Below are positions 12,460 to 23,314 of a stretch of DNA of 64,000 nt, piece by piece. Under the pieces are notes generated by a model that did no database searches, was not told where the DNA came from, and was given only the letters and a program-made list of their open reading frames with translations. Made by a program: the position numbers and the translations under genes. Location of the stretch: NCBI RefSeq assembly GCF_030463535.1, contig NC_132878.1:31853261-31917260 (forward strand), written 5' to 3'. Each line of letters starts with the position of its first letter. The stretch's first letter is position 1. Source of the stretch: Salminus brasiliensis. Its lineage: Eukaryota > Chordata > Actinopteri > Characiformes > Bryconidae.

Positions 12460-13400
12460 GCACAACATAACAGCAGAGAACATAACCGAGCCAATGAGGA
12501 GAAAAGTAGGGAAAAGAGAAAAGAAGAATGGTGACTGAAAAAGGAAAATTATGAAAATAGGAAGAGGAAAAGATATGAAATTAAGAGGGAAAAGGACACA
12601 TGGAGATCGAGTGAGATGAAAGAGAAGAAACGAGAAGAGAAAACAAGAAAGAAGGAAATTAAGGAGAGAAACGAAAGGAAAGAGACAAGAAGAAAGAAGA
12701 AGAAGAGAAGAGAGCAGATGAGAAGAAATGAGAAGACAGAAGAGAAATGAGAAGAAACAAGTGAGAAAAGAGAAGAGTGATGAGAGGAGAAAAGAGACGG
12801 CAAGAGAAAGAAGAAAAAGAAAAGAACAGAGAAGAAAGGAGGAACAGTGAAGAGAAAAGAGAAGACCGGAGATAAAAAGAAAAGAAAGAAGAGAAACTGA
12901 TAGAACAAACTAAGATAAAATGTTAAAAAATGAGAAGAGAAGTAGAGGAGAAAGGAGAAGGAGAAGAGAAGAAAAAATGAAAGAAGTGAAGAGAAAGAAC
13001 AGTAGAGAAAAGAAAAGGAGAGGAACAAAGAAAAGGGAAAAGGAGAGAAAAGACAAAAGGGAGAGAAGAAAAAAGAAGAGAAGTAAACGGGAGACAAGTA
13101 AAGAGAAAAGGAGAGAAGAGAAGTAAACGGGGAAAGAGAGGAGAAGCAAAGGCAAGAGGCAAGAAGAGGAAAGAAAAGACAGAAAGGAAAGAAGGAAATA
13201 CGAGAAGAGCAGAGACAATATGCTTGTACTGCTGAGATGGACACGGCAGAAGCATTCTGGAAGAGTGTGAGATGGGAATCAGGCTTAGAAGAAGACACTG
13301 GAACTGTGCTGCGTTGGAAAAAGGAAAAGAAGGAGCCAGAAAGTGAAGACGAGACGAGAGAAAGAGAGAGAAAGGAGAGAAAGCACAATAGGAGGAGGGT
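12460..13400 (+). repeat. Long polypurine (GA-rich) tract
   Basis: Over 0.9 kb the plus strand is almost wholly A and G, in irregular AGAAGAGAAAAG patterns with few pyrimidines between 12530 and 13200. Open frames here (Ser/Phe/Leu-rich on the minus strand, Arg/Lys/Glu-rich on the plus strand) are products of composition. Confidence 0.9.
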
Positions 13401-13486
13401 GGGATGGCCAACAGTAGCCAGTAGACAGTACACACACGGCTCCAGCCACGGCTTCTGTATGAGACTCCGTGCTCATCTGCTTCCCC

Positions 13487-13511
13487 ACACACACACACAC
13501 ACACACACACA
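13487..13511. repeat. (CA)n microsatellite
   Basis: About 12 CA units before a GCGCGCGC patch. Confidence 0.9.
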
Positions 13512-13574
13512 TACAGGCGCGAGAGCGCGCGCAGAGAGAAAGAGAGAGGGAGAGCGAGAGAGCGCATTAATGTG

Positions 13575-13756
13575 TGAGAGAGGGACTCCAGCAGCCAGCT
13601 GTCAATCACTCATCCATCCACCTGACTAATTGGCTTCTTACCCTCTCTGTGGCTGGCTCGAGTGCTAACCGCTCGCCTCTGGCGAAAAATGCAGATGAGC
13701 GCGCGAGAAGGCGTCTGAGCGCAGGGAGGGAGGGAAGGAGGGAGGGAGCGCCAGCT

Positions 13757-13839
<83 letters not shown>

Positions 13840-14060
13840 GAAAACTGCAGCTTTAGTTAATTATCTGTCTGAGTCGGTCCGACCGACAGGCGGCCCACAC
13901 AGCGCACTTATGCTAAACAGCAAAGCATCTTGGGAATTGGAGTGACAGCTCATTTTCCGCCTGCAATTTTATATGAAAGGTGCACAGGAGGCGCGCGCGC
14001 CCCTCCTCTCCCCTCCCTCCCTCCTCCTCTTCCTCCACCTCCTCCCCTCCTCACCCTTCT
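13575..14060. other. Unique non-coding island between GA and CT tracts; candidate regulatory element
   Basis: Two non-repetitive blocks (13575-13745 and 13838-14060) without coding potential. The first has CTGTCAATCA (13599-13608), the complement of TGATTGACAG, the decamer bound by PBX-MEIS pairs. The second has TTTAGTTAATTATCTG (homeodomain-type AT core) and GGAGTGACAGC. Conservation is inferred only from the look of the sequence. Confidence 0.35.
13757..13837 (+). repeat. (GA)n microsatellite
   Basis: About 40 GA units with one GCGA interruption at about 13782. Confidence 0.95.
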
Positions 14061-14145
14061 CTCTCTCTCTCTCTCCCTCCATCCTTCCCTCTCTCGCCCT
14101 ACCTGTCGTTCTTCCGCACAAATCCTTACTCTCTCTCTCTCCCTC

Positions 14146-14195
<50 letters not shown>

Positions 14196-14201
14196 TCTCA
14201 C
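14061..14201 (+). repeat. (CT)n-rich tract
   Basis: CT units with CCCT interruptions, purest at 14128-14190; opposite in orientation to the GA tract at 13.8 kb. Confidence 0.93.
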
Positions 14202-14269
14202 GCGCTGGGTGAAGACCCGTGGGATCTCGGTGTGTTAGCTGTCACTGACATGGCGAAGCTTTCTCGCTC

Positions 14270-14286
14270 CCTCTCTCGTCCTCTCT

Positions 14287-14379
<93 letters not shown>

Positions 14380-14380
14380 C
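14270..14380 (+). repeat. (CT)n microsatellite
   Basis: Second CT tract, about 45 units with two CCCT breaks, ending before CGCTGACAGCGG. Confidence 0.95.
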
Positions 14381-14384
14381 TCGC

Positions 14385-14590
14385 TGACAGCGGCTTGTTG
14401 ACAAACGCCAGCAGTCATCTCGGCACCCTGGGAAATCTCTGCCACCATTTTGTCAGCAGAATGACAGAAGCTGTTAATGTCTCAAAATTCTCGGCGTGAC
14501 AGAGAGCCGTCTTGTTGACAGTGTTTGACACTCGGCTCTCAATTCATGTCCGCCATTGTAATTTATTATATATTTCACCCCCCCCCCCCC
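14385..14590. other. Unique non-coding block with TGACAG words; candidate regulatory element
   Basis: Between 14385 and 14585 the word TGACA occurs six times in either spacing (CGCTGACAGC, GTTGACAAAC, AATGACAGAA, CGTGACAGAG, GTTGACAGTG, TTTGACACTC). TGACAG is the core of MEIS/TGIF homeodomain sites. An 8-bp inverted repeat GAGAGCCG/CGGCTCTC (14502-14509, 14533-14540) frames two of them. Confidence 0.35.
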
Positions 14591-14714
14591 TCCTTTCTCG
14601 CTGCTAAGCCCCCCTAATCACACACTCACACCACATACACACATAATACACACACTCTCCACCTCTCTAACCCTCTTTCACTCTCAGTCTCAGTCTCTCT
14701 GCACACATATCCCA

Positions 14715-15265
14715 CATATCTCAGACTCTTTTGGCTGCTAAATGAACAGATACTCGATTTGTCTGTGAGCAGTAATGATTTTTCGGTGGATAGCTTTAAT
14801 GAGAATTGTGTCTGGGCCCCCATTACAAATTCAGCCCTCTCTCTCTCTATCTCTATCTCTCTCTCTCTCTCTCGCTTTCTGTCTCCTCACCTGGACCGAT
14901 CAATGCAATCTACAAATTAGAAACAAGGGGGATGGAAAAGAAGAAAAAAACAACTATTAATTTATTCCCATTTGAGTGTTTGGTGTTTTTTTTTTTATCA
15001 GGAAAAAAATGATGAAGAGAAAGTGAGGAAGGAGGGATGGAGGAGTGGAGAGAGGGATCATTTCCACATTTAACAAAGGAGCACAACAGCTGAAGAGAGA
15101 AAGCAATATGCAACTCTATATAATGCAACAGCTCTGCAACACTTATGAAATGAAAGAGACGCACAAATGAGGCCCGTCCACCATAGCACGACCCAAAGCC
15201 ACACTCGGCACCGTGACAGAAACTTAACACTCCCACATGACCCGCCGACCTGCCCACACTGAAAG
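14715..15265. other. Non-coding stretch with homeodomain-type sites, no gene
   Basis: Unique sequence at 14715-14835 (with AGTAATGATTTTTCGG, CTTTAATGAG and CCCATTACAAAT) and 14880-14925 around a short CT repeat, then purine-rich sequence and a GC-richer block to 15265. No exon signals that agree in phase. Confidence 0.3.
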
Positions 15266-15360
15266 GGTTTGTGTGTGAGAGTTTTTTCTTATCCTATGTG
15301 TCTCCTATGGATTGCTGTGTACCATATAGGCCTACATAAAGCAAGCCACTCACTGTGGTC

Positions 15361-15455
15361 AACACACACACACACACACATGCACACTGAAACAAACCTG
15401 TCCCAGTATTATTGTGAGGCATCAGCAAAAGGTTGCCGCTACAGAACTGCAGTGT

Positions 15456-15492
<37 letters not shown>
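15361..15492. repeat. Two (CA)n microsatellites
   Basis: CA units at 15362-15380 and 15461-15491 with about 80 nt of unique sequence between. Confidence 0.9.
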
Positions 15493-15493
<1 letters not shown>

Positions 15494-15904
15494 GATGGTA
15501 ACACCTGTCCTGTGCTTCAGTATGAAACTCCCACAGCTCTATTATTGAGTTATCCATTGAAACCCGCTCAAATGAAATTAGTGTGGAGGTTAGTGACTAA
15601 ACAATGCCGAAGTTGTTCTGCTCGGTGTAAAGGGGTGAAGTTGAACATGAGCTACTCATTTAAAATGATTTATTTTCTATCAAATCAACAACAGATGAAT
15701 GTTTAGTTTTGTTTTGTTGTCAGTCAGCAGCACCATGTGGCCTAAAAGCTAAATTAGTCTGCTTCATTACTATATAATAATGCAATGAGACCTCAGTAAT
15801 ATGAACTTTTAAACAACGTGACAAACACAAAGGAACTTCAACATTCAGACACAAACATTAATGAGTTTAAACATTATACAGTAACAGCTAGAAATCGATC
15901 TGTA

Positions 15905-16650
15905 TGTTCTGAATTATTCAGTCTCTACGATGAATGATTCTGTTTCTACTGTGGATTATTAAGTACTACTATGATTTATTCAGTAACTGCTATAAAGGTT
16001 TTAGTATCTTGTATTATGTATTCTTATGAATTATTCAGTGACTACTACAAATTATTCAGTTCCTACTATGAATTCTATTATCTACTATAGCTTTCTTAGT
16101 ATATACTATGAATTAATCAGTATCTACTATAGGTTTTTTTAGTATATACTATGAATTATTCAGTATCGGCTACAGGTTTCTTAGTATATACTATGAATTA
16201 ATCAGTATCTACTATAGATTGTTTTGTATATACAATTAATTATTCAGTATCTACTATAGCTTTCTTAGTATATACAATTAATTATTCAGTATCTACTATA
16301 GCTTTCTTAGTATATACAATTAATTATTCAGTATCTACTATAGCTTTCTTAGTATATACAATTAATTATTCAGTATCTACTATAGCTTTCTTAGTATATA
16401 CAATTAATTATTCAGTATCTACTATAGCTTTCTGAGTATATACTATGAATTATTCAGTATCTACTATAGCTATAGATATAGTATATACTATATCTACTAT
16501 ACTATAGTATATATTATTCAGTATTCACTATGAACTATTCAGTATCTACTTTTAAATATACAGTATCTACTATAGATTTTTAGGACGTGCTATGAATTAT
16601 TCAGTACCTACTATAGATTATAGTACAATAAATGTTTCAGTATCGACTAT
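15905..16650. repeat. 42-bp minisatellite with degenerate flanks
   Basis: The word CAGTATCTAC starts at 16203, 16245, 16287, 16329, 16371 and 16413, a strict 42-bp period. Each unit reads through ATAGCTTTCTTAGTATATAC and AATTAATTATT. Diverged units extend left to about 15905 and right to about 16650. Confidence 0.92.
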
Positions 16651-17669
16651 GAATTATTCACTAATTATAAAATATTTACCCTATATTATATGATATCATA
16701 TATAATTTAAGACCATGTGTATTTTTTGTAGCTATGAGATGAAAAACTGAAAAGTGAGCCCACAAAAGGGTCTGAAACCACATCTACAAAATGTAAGAGC
16801 TAGATTTTAGATGCACTGTCATTTTTTTTATATGGAACTGCACAGCCTGACAAATCAGTCAGAGCTGGTCTTTGTCTAAACTCTGACAGCACATTATTCC
16901 AGCAAAAGTGCCTGCCTTCTCCCCACCACTGAAGCACTCGTCTTACGGCTCCTGCATGACACTGCGGGTTTAAAGCCACTCTTAGTGATTTTTAATGTGA
17001 CTGTTTACATCATCTTAAATTCATTTGAACATCCACCCTTTCTCTCTCCTTCAGGAGCACATACACTTCACTTTTCAACCCCACATTGGAAAATGCAGCA
17101 CTTCGGCTTTCTCTCTGTTTTCACCTGCTGCATCCAGTCACTTCATATGTACAAGACACTTTTCTGCTGTACACACTGTCGGCCCTCTTGACAGCGTTAT
17201 CTGCTTCTAAAAAGTAAGTTTACACTGTTTACACACTTACAGACAGTACATCTGCAAAGCAGTTACTGCTGATAAGCACTGTTGCTCCACTGATTGCTTA
17301 TTGTTTCTGCATGTACCTAAACGGCGAGATGTGAACGAAGCCATTCAGAGAGAGTTTGGTGTGAAACGCTCAGTTGTAGAGAAACCACCCCGGCCTAAAA
17401 GCTCTGTCATAGATATTTACTACACCACATGTTGTTAGGAATACACTGCCTGATGCCCAAGACACAGTTTTATGATCTTTTTTGGAAAGGTGTTGGCCTA
17501 TAGCACCTTTTTAAACATTCCTGGTGGAGGGATACTTGCAGGGGGCTCTTTGGAAAAATAGTCCCAGATGAAAACTTATCATTTAAGATTTCCTGCTATT
17601 TTATAATCTACATTTATTAACATGTTCATGTACTTCTGAAAAAATTCATTACTGGTCTTTAACCAGTGT
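16651..17669. other. No recognised gene
   Basis: Moderately AT-rich unique sequence; the small open frames at 16985-17210 overlap in two registers and have no homology that I know. Confidence 0.5.
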
Positions 17670-18240
17670 CTAAGTATGTCTTAGTATGCTCCAGCCATAA
17701 CCAGGCACCACCTGCCTAATATTAAGTAGGCCCCTCTTGTGTTGCCACAACAGCTCTGACACCTCTGAATGTGTCCTGTGGTGTCTGGCACCAATACTTT
17801 AGCAGCTGGTCCTTCAAGTCCTGGAAGTTGAGTGGTGGGGCCTCCATGAATCACATCAGTGAGCCTTAGGCGCCCATGACCCTGTCACCTGTTCACAGGT
17901 TGTACTCCCTTGGACCATATTTGGAGGGTAATGACCACTGCAGAACACCCCACAAGACCTGTCTAATGTTTTGGAGATGTTCTGGCCCAGTCGTCTAGCC
18001 ATCACAATTTGGCTGTTGTCAAAGTTGCTTAGATCCTTATGTTTACCCATAATCAATGTTTTTCGCTTCACCCCACATCCCAATACTGCAATAAGCAGCA
18101 ATGTACATCACTCTACACCTGCCTGTGATGAGAGCATGATGAGTGTCTGACATCCACACTGGGTAGATCTGACTGAGTATGAGTATGATCGGATGCCAAG
18201 AATTATTGGATATTTCTTTGCACTCAAAAATATGAGGACC
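17670..18240 (-). mobile_element. Internally deleted Tc1-like element (MGKxKDLSxFD family)
   Basis: The minus strand reads a transposase N-terminus MGKHKDLSNFDNSQIVMARR LGQ from about 18048 down to 17985, the helix-turn-helix part, then loses frame. The left part (17690-17860) matches the other half of the same family, so the middle is deleted. Related copies lie at 47925-48290 and 51835-52100. Confidence 0.72.
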
Positions 18241-19189
18241 CAAAGAATAGGACGAGAATAGTTGTGTACAATCTGGCTAGTCAGGTTTGTTTGGTTGTTT
18301 GGCTGGCTGGGTTAAGTAAACTCACCAGCTAACTAAACTGCCTACAGAACATGTATTAATAATAATAATTAACAATCATCCACATTTTGACTAATATCAT
18401 ATAATGGGCTACAATGACCACTGATGACCATGATAGTCTTATAGCTACCTAACAAATTATAGCAAGCTAAAGTTGGCTAATTCTATTGGTCCCACATCAA
18501 CAGCTCAAACAGTCAGTTGATAGTATGGTTCCTACATTTAATAAAACATCGATTTTGATCAGATGTAGTAAATTGTAGTCTATTTTTATGTACGTTTACT
18601 TGCGGAGTCTTGTCAGTCATGATTCCTTGCTGCTGTCTGATGTGAAAATGTCTCTCAATCAATTATGTTCTTGGTAGCTGCTTTAAATACTGTTTATTAA
18701 TGTCAGAAATTGACCTGTTGGCTGCGTTGTCACTGTGACACAGTTACTAACCAAGCAGCACTGTGGCAATAAAAAAAATGACCCAACCAGTTCAACCCAG
18801 TGTTTGAGCACAGAAAACAACTCAGCAGTTTTTAGAGTGTACATTTATTTTATATCTCAGCTCTAATTTCATATATAGTTATCCATCAAGGAAGCCTCAT
18901 TTCTTAAAGTCTAAAACAGTGGTCAGAAAATGTCTTTGTCCATGAAGGAGCATTTTACCCCACTAGACTTATATGAGGGGTTTGTGCATTGCTATTAAAT
19001 GTCCATTGTAGTGGATAATTGATTGCCTATTGAGGGCCTATGTAAACATTCAAAGTAATAGGATTGGTAAGACCCCCTGTAAGAGTGTGTGTGAATTTTC
19101 CATGTGCTTCTGTATGAGGATATATAAATAGTGGTCCACAGTTTTGAGGTCAGTGTTTCTCATGAGTTTCTTGTAGATTTGCAGACACC
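18241..19189. other. No recognised gene
   Basis: AT-rich, no long open frame, no repeat that I can name. Confidence 0.5.
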
Positions 19190-19345
19190 TACTCATTCAG
19201 TGTTTCAAGACTCAAGAGTATTAATAGGGAGTTTGTCCCTCCTTTGCTGCACTAACAACCTCTGCTCTTCTTGGAAGGCTTTACACTAGTTTTGGAACAT
19301 TGCTGTGAGGAGAATATGATTGCATTCAGGTCCGAGTGTGCACGA
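19190..19345 (+). mobile_element. MITE-like element, partial copy B
   Basis: Only the left-middle part is present: GCACTAACAACCTCTGCTC, AAGGCTTTACACTAG and TGGAACATTGCTGTGAGGAG. The diagnostic right half is missing. Confidence 0.55.
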
Positions 19346-19798
19346 ACAGGAAGAAAATAAACCTCAGTTCAGCTTCTCCTACAGATTTGTACTGAACCCC
19401 AAACATGGCATGGTCGTTGTCTTTGATAAGACGTGGCCACAAGATAACATATTATCTCAATATATTTCCTTGCGTCTATTGCCTTATTAAAAACAACCAC
19501 CACGTCATGCCCTAACCCTAGGGGCTCTGTAGGTCTGTGCAGTGTAGCGGCCTAAACGTGCACAGTTAGCATTGTCATCGTTTAGCCGCTCTTGTCCAGA
19601 ACAGCAAGCTGCAGTGTGCGACCAGCAGCAGGTGCACAGGCCTACAGCAACAACCCGAGTGTTTCTGACCTGAGAGATAAGAGTCCGATCCTGCAGCCTG
19701 ATCATTAGAGAAACGTCCCCTCAGACATGGCTGTAGACCTGATGGATTTGGTTCGACTGAACTGCAGAAAGACTTTAATGAGGTCAGTAAATGAGGAG

Positions 19799-19821
19799 AC
19801 ACACACACACACACACACACT
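19799..19821. repeat. (CA)n microsatellite
   Basis: About 11 CA units. Confidence 0.9.
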
Positions 19822-20139
19822 GGGGCCGTTTAACATCGCTCTAATAACACCTATATATAACACTCCCAGACTCTCCACAGGCTTTAATACAGACTGTTGG
19901 TGTTTGTCATTGTTATCAGCAGGGCAGACATTCATAATAATAACAGTAGCAGTAGTAAAGATCATTGTGTTTTTTATTGTTATCATATTATTATTCTTTT
20001 ATTATGAGTACTAATACTATTCATCTATTCACAATGATAATAAGAACAGTAATAACAATTAGGAGTATTGATTTTGTTTGTTATTGTATCATTTTAATAT
20101 TTTAATAATAATTAAAAAAATGAAGTTAATAAAACAACA

Positions 20140-20186
<47 letters not shown>
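20140..20186. repeat. (ATT)n microsatellite
   Basis: About 15 ATT units; AAT-rich sequence around it from 19935 to 20235. Confidence 0.95.
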
Positions 20187-20188
<2 letters not shown>

Positions 20189-20395
20189 GAGTTGAAGCAG
20201 AAGTAATAGTAAAAATAATAATAATGATAACAGCTTATAAAACGATGTGGTCTCGTAACCGGGTGAGTATGAACTCTGAACACACGTACACTCGCGAGCG
20301 CGCTCCTCTTTTCACAGCGCGAGACCTGAGCAGGTGCAGAAACGGGAACTCTGCGGCGCGCGTGCAGAAAGACAGACGAGATTAAAGCGCGTGAG

Positions 20396-20461
20396 AGTCT
20401 CTCTCTCTCTCCCTCTCTCTCTCTCCCTCCTTCTCTCCCTCGCTCTCTCTCTCTCTCGCTC

Positions 20462-20500
<39 letters not shown>

Positions 20501-20502
20501 GA
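20396..20502. repeat. (CT)n tract inside the CpG-rich block
   Basis: CT units broken by CCCT and CGCT words; forms the low-complexity centre of the 20.3-21.4 kb block. Confidence 0.93.
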
Positions 20503-21179
20503 GGCAGATTTGTACCGACAGCAGCGGGTGCATTTCTCCAGTCAAACGCCATAAAAAGGGCGCGCGGCTGATCAAAGCGCGCGCCGCAGCGGAGGAAAGC
20601 GGGGAGCGCGCGCCCCTCTCGCGGGTTGGAGGCTTTTTGAAGGCTGGTTAAAACAAAACACACACATACACACTTCTTTTCCCGACACGCCAGCGCTATT
20701 TACATTTTACTCCGTTTTGCACGCGGATTACCCCCCCCTTCCACCTCCCCCCCCCCCAAATCCCCCCCATCACATACGCACACATACACAAACAGCTAAA
20801 CGAACGCGCACAGCTCGTGCTGAAAATATCTGAAGCTCCTGGAAACTTTTGCACAAATAAGCGTTACGTTAATGCGCAAACAGAGCTGGAGCAGCTGGAG
20901 GCGCGCGCGCTGTGTGTGGGCTAAAAAAATACAGGAATTAATCCGTTATTTTTTTTTATCATAATAATAATTTTAATGGGGCGCTGCTAAAGAAACAATT
21001 TTTTAAAAAAAAAGGGGGGGGGGGGCGGGCAACCCATTTAGCGAGGGGATGAGGACCAAAATATAAAGCTCCTTTTGTGTGAGCGTGTGTGCGCGTGCAC
21101 GAAACAGGCGCAGAAATCTGCGCGCGGGACCACCGGCGGTGTTTACACACCGAGGGGAGCGTGATCCTCTGGGTGCGTC

Positions 21180-21215
21180 AAGAAGAAGAAGAAGAAGAAG
21201 AAGAAGAAAAAGAAA
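21180..21215. repeat. (GAA)n microsatellite
   Basis: About 10 GAA units inside CpG-rich sequence. Confidence 0.92.
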
Positions 21216-21451
21216 ACCGTCGTGATTCTCTCGGTAAACACGTCGCGAGCGAAAAAGGCGCGCAGCTCCCTGCAGACGCCGCCTCTCTCGCGACCCCGGT
21301 GGGACCAGCGCGCGCGTGCAGCGAACTAGGGCTACGTGACGTAACGCGGCGCCACAAGCCTGCAATCTTTGCTTATTAGTTCAGAAACAACCCGCCGCGC
21401 ATCACGGGTCAAAGAGGCTTTCAGAACATGCCATAAAATAATCATTTCAAT

Positions 21452-21479
21452 CTAATAATAATAATAATAATAATAATAC
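21452..21479. repeat. (ATA)n microsatellite
   Basis: About 9 AAT units just right of the CpG-rich block. Confidence 0.9.
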
Positions 21480-22124
21480 AAAATGAAAACCCGTCAGAAG
21501 GCATCTAGTTCTGAGACAGAGCACTAGCACAATGGTTCTGTGCTGATTTGGTCAGGGGACTGTGAGGGACAGTCCACAAGCTTCAGTGTGTGTCTCTTCA
21601 GTCAGTGCATGGTGGATTGGTGAAGGTATTGCTGTTTTTTTTGTGGAACCCTTTAATCATTGCTACTGGCCGCTGCACAACCCATGCTTAACAGTTGGCA
21701 CTGTTGTGTATTTCTGCAATTGTACCTTTGATGATTACGTGCTATTTTAACTTTATCGGCCTACAACACTTGTCTCCAAAACTCATCCATATGGTTTTGT
21801 AACGAGGCCGCGGGTGTTTCGTTTTCCTTCCATGAGGATTTTTTTGTGCAAGCAACACTGCACAGTGGAACAATGCACCACCCTCGGTACACAGCTAACT
21901 TTCATGCAGGTTTTTTTCTCGGTCTTTCAGATCTCTTGTTGATTTCTACACTTCCCCTGACCAGCCATTTCTAAATAAAATTCAGCACAGTGGAGAATGC
22001 AAGCGGAAAATGCTTGGAAATCTTCCTGTGTACTTCTACAGCCACAAATACTTCTGTTTTCAGGTCATTAGACAGTTGCTTAGAGGAGCCCATAAGTGTT
22101 GATAAGTGTTAGGACAAGGCTTGA
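21480..22124. other. No recognised gene
   Basis: Possible transposon-derived sequence from 21530 to 22000, not assignable by eye. Confidence 0.4.
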
Positions 22125-22290
22125 AGAGTCTGACTGGATTATAAATCCTCCCTGACCGATCAGCTCCCAGCTCCTTTACACACATGCTGCAGTCCGGTCA
22201 CTGTGTGTAGTGGTACACACTCTGGACTGATGCCTGTTATTGTTGTTGATCTACTACTGATGTGAAATAACTGGTTTATAGGGTTTCTAT
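22125..22290 (+). repeat. Dispersed repeat, relative of the 50.3 kb segment
   Basis: CTGACCGATCAGCTCCCAGC, a TGCTGCAGTC segment, GTGGTACACAC and TGTTATTGTTGTTGAT occur in the same order as in 50320-50440, so both belong to one dispersed family. Confidence 0.55.
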
Positions 22291-22734
22291 AGCACATGTG
22301 CATGTGTGTGTATTAGCATTAACGCTAGCCTCCACTCGGTTCTGAATAGGCTCTACAGTGACGGTTTAAAAATAAAGAAAGGTGTGCGGTTCTCCCGCTG
22401 GTAAAACGGAGTGTTCCAGTTTTAGAAAGGTTTGTCCATTATGTCCATTAATGGCGCCTCGAGGACACCTGATAGTGCTCTGAAAGAAAAAAAAAAGACT
22501 TTGAATTAGATTAGGATCAAAATAACTAATAATCGATCCTTTAAAATATGCCTGGGTTGACCCCAATCATCCCTTGTAAAGGTCGAACTACAAAACTTAG
22601 CAAGTGAGTGGAATTCTTAGCAAAATAACAAGTGCCCGTCTCAGACCACCTCCTCAGTATAAACAGTCTAATAGTCTTGGACTTGACACCCCTGCTAAAA
22701 GCCACCATATACAGAAAGAATAAATGCAATGGAC

Positions 22735-23314
22735 GGTTCAGATTAGTTTACTTTATTCAACAAAATTACAAAAAAAAAAAGAAAGAAAGAAAAGAAACCA
22801 AACAAAGAAACAAACAAAAAAAGACACAATGGAAACATAGTTGGCTCCACACATGCAGGTGTGTCTGAGTGAGTGTCCTTAGTTCTTACGCTGGATTCTA
22901 GTCTCACATATTTTTATTAAGAGCTAAACGCCACAAACTGATCCATTGCCTGCTAGAACAACTATGTACACAATCCAAAACGATCAGTTGAAACGGAGAC
23001 AAGTGAATTCTGAGTTCTGAGCAAAACCAAGAGTTAACAGTAAGCTATATTCTGAATTTGAACTCTGTACGACAGGCTGAAGGATGCAGGGTAATAAGAG
23101 CTATGATTACCATTCTGTAGTCACTTTCTGGAAAACCTAAGTCCCAAATGCATACCCATCCATACATTCAGATCACATTCAGAGAAACAAACATTCTCCC
23201 TCAAGGCATGACGGTGATTTACAGAATCAGTCCCGCATTGTGTCTGTATGGGTGTTTTTAACATCTGTGTTTGTGTGTGTATATGTTAGCTGTAGACTGT
23301 AACACTGCAAAGTC
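22735..23314 (-). other. hadhb: hadhb 3' untranslated region
   Basis: After the TAG at 23315-23317 the minus strand runs unique, non-repetitive sequence to AATAAA (22757-22752). This fits a 3'UTR of about 0.58 kb. The A-rich stretch at 22770-22825 lies inside it as T-rich RNA. Confidence 0.6.
22752..22757 (-). terminator. hadhb: Candidate polyadenylation signal of hadhb
   Basis: The plus strand reads TTTATT, a canonical AATAAA on the gene strand, about 560 nt after the stop codon. No closer canonical hexamer was noticed. Confidence 0.5.

Larger units (their letters stand above)
20280..21400. promoter_or_regulatory. Orphan CpG-rich block, possible promoter
   Basis: Dense CpG (GCGCGCGGC, AAGCGCGCGCCGC, GGAGCGCGCGCCCC and others) stands out against CpG-poor flanks. 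A TATA-like CATAAAAAGG at about 20551 precedes GC-rich sequence. No coding exon could be tied to it. It may be the first exon and promoter of a gene whose other exons lie outside or are non-coding. CT, GAA and G-runs (21013-21026) break it up. Confidence 0.5.

Noticed and set aside
12549-13433. Long minus-strand open frame (294 codons) rich in Ser, Phe and Leu
   Set aside because: It lies wholly in the polypurine tract; composition alone removes stops. No domain, and the plus strand is open as well.
13574-14448. Open frames with Arg-Glu or Ser-Leu repeats on both strands
   Set aside because: Translations of the GA and CT microsatellites.
15905-16650. Regularly spaced repeats resembling a CRISPR array
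   Set aside because: Units are contiguous and 42 bp long with no unique spacers; the genome is vertebrate.
20312-21379. Arg-rich and Ser-rich frames in the CpG block as protein genes
   Set aside because: Simple-repeat translations; no agreement between strands, start context or known family.
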